Part shown: piece by piece, positions 1-9,694 of the stretch | How the letters are laid out: each line of letters starts with the position of its first letter | How positions within the stretch are numbered: the first letter of the stretch is position 1 | NCBI GenBank assembly: GCA_003550305.1 | Contig: QKYT01000017.1 | Location: forward strand, 63,287-86,277 | DNA length: 22,991 nt | Source: Glomus cerebriforme | Taxonomy: Eukaryota > Glomeromycota > Glomeromycetes > Glomerales > Glomeraceae | Direction: 5' to 3' | Translations under genes and position numbers: made by a program | Notes under the pieces: model-generated | Database searches by the model: none | Told to the model about the DNA's origin: nothing | What the model saw: the letters and a program-made list of their open reading frames with translations, nothing else

Positions 1-1034
1 AAATAAGCTAAGAGCGAGAAGGTAACACAATTCAAAATTATTTATTCAGGGTAATCTAAACCTCTACAGATCGGCATGAATTTTTTTAGTAGGTAGAATG
101 ATGAGACGTTAACATTTAAAAAATTTTACTAGTTTGGTTTGGGATATGGTTAAATTTCGGATATAGGATTGTCCTGGGACATCCCAAGTCGGATTTGGGA
201 CATGGTTACGTTTGGGCTACAACATTAGCAATATAATTCGTGTAAATCATAGAACACAATAAACTTTTATAAACAGGCATTGAGATTAGGATTCGCCAGC
301 TAACTAAAAAAGGTTTGAAATAAGTTTTTTTAGAAAATGAATTTGCTTTACTGAATTTTTTAGGATCATATTTAAATTATGTCAAGATTATTGGAGGATA
401 AAAAAAAAATAGTATAGAAAAAAATTGTGGATATGCATGCTGCAGCTGATACAAGTATAATTTATTATTCTCTAATTCATAAACTTAAAAATTTCTACAT
501 AATATGACTATGTACAGTATATGTTTTTTTTAATGAATTATAATAATTTTATCCTGACGTTTCTTTATAAAAAAATATTAATAAAAATTCAGAATAATAT
601 CTGCCAATTCAATTGAAAGTTTGACGGAGTTTTGAATTGTTTGAATATTAGACTGGCCCAACTACATATTCTGATTTCCTCCACGGATTGTTCTATAAAA
701 TTTTTACTAAGTTCATACATTTAAAACTAAGTATTTTTGGCGGGCACTAATTGGCTAGAGTTATCTCCGATTTCAATTTTGATACATGACGCAATAATTT
801 TTATAAAATGTAAATTAAAAGGCAATAAACCTTTAACAATATTTTATTTTAAGAGTTGTCCATGAAAAAATAAAGATTATTTTTATAAATTAAAACTCCA
901 ATTCTGAGCATCATCAAAAATAAAAGAAAATATTTTATTGAATAAATTGTTAAAATCAAATAAAATAAATACAATTTTATATTAATTAAATTTGCTTCTT
1001 AGTTATACTTTAATAAAGTAATTCATATTATTTT
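1..1034. other. AT-rich intergenic region downstream of the ATPase gene
   Basis: No open frame of note on either strand. Positions 130-220 hold a slightly GC-richer stretch with two imperfect copies of a TTTGGGAYATGGTTA motif and a short TGGGA-CA-TCCCA palindrome, possibly a fragment of a dispersed element. A minus-strand AATAAA (934-939) lies about 100 nt beyond the stop of the neighbouring gene and is a possible polyadenylation signal for it. The rest is low-complexity A/T. Confidence 0.6.
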
Positions 1035-4000
1035 TTACCATATAATTCCACGTCTTTTTATCATTGATATAAAATTTGACATATAAGTTTCTGAGAATGA
1101 TGAATAATAATACTAATAAAAAATAAATTTAGTAAGTAAAATTAAATAAAAAAGATCTAAACAGTGAGTATTATTAAAATTATACTTACTTCATGTTCAG
1201 AACTATGAAGTTCAACAAAATTATGTGCTAATTCATGACAAAATGTCATAAACCAATAGGTCATAACATCATTTGTAGGTCTAACTTTACATTCTTCTTC
1301 ATGTAATCCAATATAGAATTTTAAATTGAAAAACAAAGCTCCGTCACGATTGAATGCGATTGTATTTGAATTATCATCATAAAATACATGAATAACTTTT
1401 GGTAAAAGTTCAAAAACCTCTGCAAGATCTCTTAATATATCTATAAAATGATTCAATGGAACAATATGTGTTGAAGACATAATTTCTGATTGATATCCCC
1501 TTCTAGTATCATAAAGTTTAATTTCTCGTATAGTTCCAACATAAAATAATAGATGACCTAAAAATGCAAAATTAATTAATAAAATTATGAAATTTGACTA
1601 CTAAAATCATATATAACTATATGAATATATTAATTATACCAGGTATAATGTCACAATAACTTGCTTGACTTTCATCAACAATTTTAATGTCAGCTTGATT
1701 ATTAATACTATTAATGTTTCCTATGTTAGAATTACAAGATATAATGGAATTCCTTAAAGAATTTCGTAGATTTCGGATTGATTCAGGAGTTACTTTAATT
1801 GTTTTTTTATTATTTACAGCAGATTGTTGACGCACATATCGATAATTTTGTTGTTGCATTATATGATCAACCGGATATCCTCTACGTTTTAAACTTGATA
1901 ATTCTGCTGTTAAAAGTACATTCACACAAAAGACATCCTTCCATTCATATTTTGCGTAAATGTTTTTAACTATATTATCTGCAACATCAAGTGAATCTGG
2001 ATTAGCTGTTATATAAAGAGTATCTTGAAGAATACAAGAAGTAGTAGATCTTCTTTCAACTTTCTTGTCATTGTCTAATACGAAAGTTGTTTCCATGTAG
2101 TTAGCATCTTTAACTTTCAACATTTTTAGCCAATCAACATTTTTTTTAATGTTAGGATGTTCAAAGTAAAATAAACTTGCTCGTTCTATGATTTTTGCTT
2201 GTAATTCTTGAGCTTTTGGAGATGGTGAAGTTTTACTAATCCCTATTGGCCTTACATTTTCTTGAACAGTTTCATGTAAGGATCTACATCCCAATTCCTA
2301 AATTTTTTTTAAAAGACAATTTATTCAATATTGATAAATAAATATAATATTTTTTTTAAAAAAAATTAATCTCAAAATCACGTGTCTAACTATATGTAAA
2401 TTTGAAATACTTTTATTTGTAAAATTATTATAAAATAAAATAATAAAAGACTTACACTATAAAGAATTTTCATGAAATAATCATTATCTACTGGTGCCGT
2501 CAATGGTTTAAAAACTCGTTGATATTTAGAATTATCATTTACAAAAATTTTTTTTCCTAAATCCAAACAGCAAGAATCGGGTCCATTATTATTATTTTTC
2601 TTAATTCCAATTAAAATAGGTGATTTCCTCATCTCTGCAATCAAACTTGTTCTTGCTTTTTTTATTGTATTTAAATTAAAAGCAATATTTCTTAAAATAC
2701 TCAAATATTTTTCTTCACTTGCAAGTGAATTATACACTTCAGTTGATAATCTCACCAATAGATCAGCATGTTCTACTGGAGATGGTTCATTCTTAACACC
2801 ACACGTAGTCAGAAATCTATTGGCTTTAATTCCAAAATCAATACATGTAAAGAAAATTTTCAAGCTAAATAAAAAAAAAATTTTTTTATTTTTAAAGAAA
2901 AAATCTAAAAAATTCATTAAAAAAGACAAAGTAATAGATACATACTCATCTTGAACGTTAAAAAAGCAATTACGTGGGCTGGTAAGAATCATTACATCGG
3001 GTCGACATTTATCTTTTATTGGAATAAATTCAAGATCGGTCAAAATTTTCCAATCATTTTCGGTAAAATCTGCTTGTCTTGATGCTAAATATTCAAAAAT
3101 ATCCTTTGCCTTATTCTCATTTCTTGGTGGGTCTTCCCTTAATCTCATTAAGAGTTTTTCATGACTAGGATTTTGACAAACACCTAATCGTTCTACTTGA
3201 AACCGTAAATCTTGACTTATAGCGTAGAATTTCATTGTTGTACACTCAACATTAATATGGCATTCTGATGGTTTTACATAAATACCTGGATTTAGACAAG
3301 GTAAGAATGCAATATTTACATGAGGATCATAATCTTTAGAATATTTATCTTCAAAATTATCAATAAAGTATTTGAGCGCCTTGCTACGAATTTTGAGATT
3401 GGAATGAAATGCTGCCAGTTCTAAAATTGCTTTTAGTGTAGGATATTCTTGTAATCCCAATCCAATTATAAATTTTCCTATAAAAGATTTTATTTTTATT
3501 ATACAAATAAAATTAATAAATAAAATTACAAATTATGGTATAAACATATTAAATATATACAGCACATACCTTCTTGTGAATTACGATTCCAGTTTCCTTT
3601 CCATTCAAGTAAGGGTAACCCAAATTCCCGATGTAATGCTAAAGGTGTATACAATTGTCTTGCAATAAACCGCTCTGGATTTATTTCTTTAGGTTCGTCC
3701 TTGTTAGATCTTTTTGATGATGATCCTTTAGATGATTTTTTGGACGCCGATTTTTTAGATCTTTTAGACGATGATCCTTTAGGCGATTCTTCAGACGATT
3801 CTTTAGGCAATTCTTTAGGCCAGATGGGTTTATCCTTTAATATCTTTATTTCATTTTCTTTGAGATTATTTGACATTGAAGCAAGATATTTTGCAAGTTG
3901 CATATGGTCCCAATTTCCTTGACTAACAAGGCGATCAAAAATGAGTTTTAATTCAACCACCTATAGATAGATAAAAAATGAAGTTTAATGCATTTAAATA

Positions 4001-6801
4001 TAATTAGAATTTTTTTTTTTTTTTTTTTTTACCTTTCGAACACCCAAATGTTCCATTATATTTGTGGGTTTTTGAAATTCGATTGTTGGTAAATCAGGAA
4101 ATAGATTTACATTGTTAAAATAAGATTCATTAGGTTTTTTCATTCCAAATTTAGTTGGAATACATCTTTTATGAATAAATAATTGTTGAATAATATTTTT
4201 ATCATTTTTTGAAAGATTATTTAAACTTTTTCCTAAAATTTGAAGAACTTTTTTAGCAAATGTAGGATCGTTTTCTAATTCGGGTTTGTTAACAATAAAT
4301 CTAGCCCAATTAATCAAAGATAATTCTGACCATCCAACCCATTTTTCAAGATCTTGGCTCTTTAATTTTTTAGAAATAACAAATGGTAATGTTTCAGCCG
4401 GAACATCTACATCTGGGGGAACTATTCCTGGATTCAAAAAATACCGAATTTTATTTAAAGATCTAGAGTTATCGTCAATACGTGCAAATTGCAAGAACTG
4501 TGCAACTTTCGTTGCATTAACATTAGTTTCTTTTGATCTATAAGAAATCCACCATTTTAAAAGGTCAGTAATTTCATCTTCAGAAAGTGTTCGACTATCT
4601 AATTCATATAAAACATCATCGAGAGTCAACTCTTTTATAAGATTCATATTTTTTACCTTCCTAAAAAATATATAACATTGCTCAAATATAATTTTTGGAA
4701 CAAATGGAATGGTTTTTATGAATCCCGCCATTTCTGAATTAGGAATACGAACGTTAGTTATTGGTAGAACACCATTTGTTGATAAAATAGGTAATATATT
4801 TTTCGAACAATTGAAAAATTGTGATTCTGTTATTCCACCAACTTGTGCATTTGGCGTACTTAGTTTAAATGTGAAGTGAGTTAAAGCATGTATTGCCCAA
4901 TTTTCAAGATATTCACGGACAGATTTTTTAGTTTCATCATCTATAGTATTATTAAGAATCTTTTCACTATAAACCCCTGAAATTTGAGCTATTTCATTTT
5001 CATATAAAATTCTGCACAATGTTCCTGCCATACGTAGCATCTCACCGTTGTATATAGATAAAGTCTTTTCTACCAAATCAATTGATTCTCGCTCCACCTA
5101 AATAATATAAATTATAATACGTTAAAAAAAACATATGATTAAACAATTTAATAATATTATTATTATACATACGGTAGGAATCACACGAGCCGCTAAATGA
5201 GCACAACATCCAGTGGTTTGATGAGTTGGGAAACCAATATATATTCTTCCTTGTCCTGGATATGGAAGTAAATCTTTAAAGACTGAAGAAATATTTTTAT
5301 TATAATTTCCATATTCATCAAATCCGGTATAAATCATTTGGATAGTTGTTTTACTTGGTGGTTTCTTTTTAGTAATTCTATCCATTTCTGCAGAAATCTC
5401 ATTGGTAACTTTAACATTCATATTTCCATTAGCAATTCTAAGGAATATGGATGCTTGTTCTATTTGAAGATTAGAAATTGGTAACGAACTCCACTGATTT
5501 ATATTCATATTTGTTGGGATCACCAATCTCTTAATGTTTAGTTGGACACGTCTAATATTCATTGAGGTAAGATGAAATATCCCTCGTGGAGAAGACACAT
5601 TGAATCCGGATGCAGTGTTTAACAATATCGGATCTGCCATTCCTTTTGACAGTTGTATTACCATTGAATCATTAAAATATACAGATACGTCTCGAAGATT
5701 TCCCGTAAAACCCTATTATTTTTTAATTAACGAAACAAATATATAAATATATTAAATAGAATTGTTATAATATCTAAAACATGCTTACCAATGAATTGGC
5801 CAAGAACCGTGCGAATTTTTCAATATTTGGAAGCTAATTCATGTAAAAAAAAAAGCACGTCAAATGTTAATTAATTATACTAATTATAATGCTCAACGTA
5901 TTATTTTTTTTATCATAATAATAAAGATTATTTACCTCTAAAGGTTCTCTCATATCCATTAAAAATGTTGTCCAAGTTCTATCATTATCACCAGTTGGTG
6001 CTTGTTTTGCAAATAATTGGTTACCACGCCAATAAAAAGCCATCCCTTGCCCACCAGAAGAAACGCTATCAAATGAAATGTGAATTAATATTGATTAATA
6101 ATTTATGATATGAAATTATTATAAAATTGCTTACAATGGTTCTTCACAAACTGAAAATAATGAATAAAAGCCAACACCAAAAGCTCCTATCTGTTAATAT
6201 TATAGAAAAAAAAAATTAATATTTTAATTTAAATAAAATTATATAAATAAAATAATTTACTTTTTGTTCATCAGGATTTCCTTCAGCAATTTTCTTTAAT
6301 CGATTCCAATCCTCAGTTCTAAAAGCGAATCCATTATTTCTGAATATAATTCTCGTGATTTTGTCTTCCATTTTATTGTCCTCTATACTTGGATCTAAGT
6401 TTAACCTTTTAGGTGGATTTGATGGATCTCGTATAACTTTATTTGTAGTTTCAAATATAATTTGAACATTTTGTGACGACGCATCATCTTTATTTACAAA
6501 ATAAATATATATAATTAATCTTACATCAGGTTATCAAAAACATGAATGTATGATGAGAACTAACAATTTCTTACCGGAATTCTGCATTAACTCCCGATAT
6601 ACTACAAATTCAGCAGAGTAACTGAAAATAAAAAATGAGAGGATTTTCTTTTAAATAAATAATAAAAAAATATATATATATTTCATCATTATCATCTTAC
6701 CGAGCTAAAATCTTATCAATTAAGAGTCTTTGATTGACTTCGACTCGTTCCTCGCCATTTAAACTTGAAAGAACTTGGAATCTAAAATTGTCTAATGACA
6801 T
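1035..6801 (-). CDS. Hsp90/sacsin-like ATPase-domain protein (DUF3684 type), 14 exons, about 1548 aa, complete
   Basis: Splice sites and phases join 14 exons into one frame: 6801-6701, 6621-6575, 6487-6261, 6190-6135, 6065-5936, 5833-5789, 5712-5173, 5097-4033, 3960-3570, 3477-2946, 2864-2456, 2297-1640, 1557-1190, 1112-1035 (4647 nt, stop TAA). The GHKL-type ATP-binding fold shows RELMQNSDDA at residues 43-52 (catalytic Glu and Mg-binding Asn region) and GAFGVGFYS at 127-135. The usual DxG acidic position reads NNG at 100-102. THQTTGCCAH and ARVIPTVERESIDL mark the middle of the family. The end carries CHELAHNFVELH (HExxH at 1508-1512) followed by EHEYYYSSF. Residues about 787-829 are a Lys/Ser-rich insert. 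Known proteins of this kind are fungal sacsin/Hsp90-like ATPases of similar length; a chaperone-like role is inferred, not shown. No membrane segments or signal peptide were seen. The start is the first ATG before the conserved ATPase motif. The last exon uses the upstream of two possible acceptors because only that one keeps phase. Confidence 0.88.
3701..3811 (-). repeat. Internal Lys/Ser-rich repeat within the ATPase gene (exon 9)
   Basis: In exon 9 the octapeptide KGSSSKRS occurs twice, 17 residues apart. The DNA echoes this with two copies of a TTAGATCTTTT-containing segment about 51 bp apart. It looks like an in-frame duplication that lengthened a disordered, basic linker. The opposite strand is therefore artificially open (Asp/Leu-rich) and is not a gene. 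Confidence 0.7.
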
Positions 6802-7417
6802 TTGAAAAGATGTTAATAAATATAGAATAGAATATGAAAATTGTAACCGAAAGAGAGGTCTTTCGAAATGGTATTGGATCTGGTTTATCTATTTATCTGT
6901 TATATAATGATGATATTTAAGTTACGTAGCACGAAGTACTAAAGTATAAAAACCGGTTTATTATAAAATTTGTTGTTTAAATAAAAAATTATCCGAATAA
7001 ATAACTTAGTTCGGCGAGACGATTTTTATTTTTCGTATATGAAGGAGAAAAAAAATTTTGAATAAATATGTTCGAAAAAAAAATATGACAAACACAAAAA
7101 TGGTTAGATGAATTAAAAGAACATTGTTTCTCCAAACAATTATATAAAACTTTCGTATAGGATTACAATATAAAAATCATTTTTCTTTGTCCGTTTCGCA
7201 TATTTAGTCTTTTATTATCCCACGAAAATTAATTATAATCACATTTTTATAATCACTTTTTTTTCAAATGTGAAATATAATTTATAAACCTTGCTTAAAA
7301 TATCGATAACTCCTTTTTTTCTTAAGATCACGTGCTGCAGTTATATAATCTTGTGTCCATAAAATGAAAGAAAGTAAAAAAATTTAATCTGTTTTTATTA
7401 ACAATTGTACTATATAA
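6802..7417. other. Upstream region of the ATPase gene
   Basis: No convincing coding sequence on either strand. It should hold the minus-strand promoter of the ATPase gene, but no unambiguous TATA box can be assigned. An ATCACGTG motif (E-box core CACGTG) sits at 7327-7334. The rest is A/T-rich with homopolymer runs. Confidence 0.5.
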
Positions 7418-8296
7418 ATGGCAAGTGAGGCGGTCCAAAAAACTACCGGAAAAACCGAAAACGAGTGAACAATGATTTCAGCCCCAGGGGAACACACAAA
7501 AGTGTGTATTATATCCTTATCTTAACATCATGTGATATGTGACATCTATGAGTTACTTAAAATAGTAACGTTAAGGTTTGAATGAACTGATCACCAAACT
7601 AGGGAATAATATAATGATAATGAAATATCAAATTAAGGAAAATGAATAGTATCATAAAAGGAATTTAGTGAAAGTGGGCGTAATGTAACATAAATAAATT
7701 ACTGAAATGGTAAGGAATGAACGTGTACTGTGATCACTTGTAATTGCTACACAAAATAATCTTTAAATTTTTAATTTTGACCCCAGTTAAAACTTAACAA
7801 CTTAAATCTGAATCTTATTCCCTCTACTTTTTCAATTAATATGAACTTTCCGTTATTAATTTCATGATCACGTGATGAGATGATATTCATCTGGTAAAAA
7901 AGTTCAGTTTTATTTTTAATTCTTTAACGATGAGTAAAAAAATTATAGTTTTACTACTTAACCTTGATTACTTTCATTTTTCTTCAAAAAAAAGTCCTTG
8001 ATTTCCATTAATAATATTCCTTGAGATAAGTTCAAGAAAATATTTATTACTAATTCTAAGGAAAATTGTTAATAAACAAAATTATTAAAATAACAATTTT
8101 TTGGAAAAAAAAGGTCTCTTTATAAGAAGTTTCACGCTAGACTATCATTTTTAATATTATGACAGATTGTTTACGCGTATAATAACATTTGAGGGCTGCG
8201 GCGGTTCTAGGAGCTGTGACATCAAAGAACGACAATGAATCAGATATAGAATTTTTACTTGCCGTTCAACGAAAATTCATTAGTAACTTTTCATAA
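7418..8296 (+). CDS. Possible two-exon small gene (about 50 aa), unrecognised
   Basis: Two GC-richer islands in AT-rich surroundings can be spliced in phase. Exon 1 (7418-7464) starts at ATG just after TATATAA and encodes MASEAVQKTTGKTENE. It ends at a GTGAAC donor. Exon 2 (8194-8296) follows a weak TTGAG acceptor, continues with AAAVLGAVTSKNDNESD and reaches a TAA at 8294-8296. The predicted product is small, hydrophilic, and has no domain I recognise. The implied intron (729 nt) is much longer than the 45-110 nt introns of the neighbouring genes, so exons may be missing, or these may be relics of an older gene. Without exon 1, the second island is still open from 8186. Existence as a working gene is uncertain. 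Confidence 0.22.
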
Positions 8297-9066
8297 ATCT
8301 CCACACCTGAAGTTAATATTTTTAAGAATTAAGGGAAGGTATATCAAGAATTTTAGGAAAGTTTATTTCACTGATAAATAATTCTTTAAGTATTAATTAT
8401 TAAATCATAATTGAGATCATGAGATAATTATTCGAATATTGGTATTAAATAAAATCTATCAAATATAAAATTATCATAAATTTCATGTGAAAAAATAAAA
8501 TTTTTGTGCCATTCTTGGTTGAGAGCGAGGTGGCTTGTTTTTTCATTTATTTCTAATTATTAGAACTTTTTTTATTGTCTAATTCAAAAGGATAAAATTC
8601 TTTTGTCGATTTTTCATATTCAGGAAATGGATAATTTAAAATGGGTATCATAATATTCATAATATATATATATATATATGAATTAAATAATTTCATTGTA
8701 GATATAAACCTAATCATAATTATAATAATATATCTATATGTATATGAAAAGAAAAAAGATTTTCTATTACAAAAATTTGAAAAATCGGTTCATACACATA
8801 AATTTCATAATAAATTTTGAACTTTTGAAATTATTTTCCTTCAGATACAATTTACTAAAAATGGAAATACATAAATACAAAAATAGCATAAACTCAACTA
8901 TGGAAATTAACTAAAATATTAATTATTTATTTAACAGTTTTATTATATGCAAAATTATGAGAGGTAAGGTTTCTATTGAGAAAAACAGGAAATTGATTTT
9001 GACACAATTTTTATTTAAATTTAAGTTTTACTGATCCGTGTTAAACTGCCCCTAGGAAAAGCGCAC
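8297..9066. other. AT-rich intergenic stretch
   Basis: No open frame or recognisable element. It includes a short AT dinucleotide microsatellite (see separate entry) and many homopolymer runs. I see no RNA gene here. Confidence 0.6.
8662..8680. repeat. (AT)n microsatellite
   Basis: An uninterrupted AT dinucleotide tract of about 19 bp. It is self-complementary and probably length-variable between isolates. Confidence 0.8.
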
Positions 9067-9071
9067 ATTCC

Positions 9072-9310
9072 TTTTTTTTTTTTTGATACTTTATTGTTTA
9101 ATATTACATCAAATTACATGGAAAGGAGATAAAATAAAATAAAATTAAATTAAAACTAACTAAACAAATAAAATCTCGTAACTATAGTCTAACCTAAAAG
9201 AGAAATAAAATAGAAATTGCTAATTTAAAATCCCATCAGTCAAACCGATTATAATCACATGCTTAACTAATCTATGTTATGGTACTGTAACAGCCAAACC
9301 GATCATCCAA
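9072..9310 (-). mobile_element. Retroposed 3' end with AATAAA and poly(A), 5' limit uncertain
   Basis: Read on the minus strand, this segment ends with AATAAA (9095-9090) followed after five bases by 13 consecutive A (9084-9072). That is how a processed, polyadenylated RNA looks when copied into the genome. The body is non-coding and carries two related GGTTTGRCTG-type motifs (about 9296-9287 and 9248-9239). It is probably the 3' untranslated end of a LINE-type element or a mobilised transcript. I found no clear target-site duplication, and the 5' limit is a guess from where the flanking kinase relic begins. Confidence 0.45.
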
Positions 9311-9615
9311 AGAATTCCCGACTATGCCTTAAATAAATAAACAATTTAATGAAGCAGATTAACATAAATTCAACTCTTATGTATATTATACATCCTCAAG
9401 CTATTTATACAAATAGACTATTGAATTTTAATAATTTACCTGAACCAAAAAAATGCAGATGACGAGGAGGAATATTTAGGTGATTAGAATTATTTAACAT
9501 AATTTGTTATAAATAATGTTATTCTCATTAATGTTTTCTATTTTTCATATTTTTGTAGAATCTATTGAAGTTATTGATTTTATTAAGCTTGATATTAATT
9601 CTCAAGGTAAAATTT

Positions 9616-9638
9616 TAGATAATTTAAAAAATTATCTA
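9616..9638. repeat. Perfect 10-bp hairpin with 3-nt loop
   Basis: Arms TAGATAATTT and AAATTATCTA around AAA. It lies inside the kinase-tail relic. It could be chance in AT-rich DNA or a short inverted repeat. Confidence 0.6.
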
Positions 9639-9647
9639 ATGGCGAAA

Positions 9648-9671
9648 TCGCGTGGTTTATGTATCACGCGA
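9648..9671. repeat. GC-rich inverted repeat TCGCGTG/CACGCGA
   Basis: Perfect 7-bp arms 10 bp apart, followed at 9683 by ATCACGTG. The CG content is unusual for this window. It may be the edge of a small inverted-repeat element inserted in the relic. Confidence 0.5.
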
Positions 9672-9694
9672 CTATTCCTAGAATCACGTGACTG

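Larger units (their letters stand above)
9358..9694 (+). pseudogene. Decayed C-terminal tail of a Rhizophagus-type protein kinase gene
   Basis: Frame 9391 onward reads HPQAIYTNRLL then NFNNLPEPK. This resembles the tail that follows the kinase domain in the greatly expanded tyrosine-kinase-like proteins of Rhizophagus (recognised from memory of the family). The run of seven A at 9447-9453 breaks the frame; one base fewer gives NADDEEEYL. A donor-like GT at 9480 and an acceptor TTTTTGTAG ending at 9558 then join in phase to ESIEVIDFIKLDIN, with an open frame to TGA at 9692-9694. No kinase domain lies upstream; that part is missing and the retroposed segment sits there instead. It is therefore a broken fragment, not a gene. 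Confidence 0.55.

Noticed and set aside
3701..3922. Plus-strand Asp/Leu-rich open frame opposite exon 9 of the ATPase gene
   Set aside because: It is the complement of the Lys/Ser repeat; the minus-strand frame fits the spliced gene and its family.
4286..4543. Plus-strand open frame within the ATPase gene
   Set aside because: Antisense shadow of exon 8; no domain and no splice context.
7492..7507. ACACAC-AAAA-GTGTGT hairpin as a terminator or RNA element
   Set aside because: Short stem with no transcript context; this type of terminator does not apply to a fungal nuclear genome.
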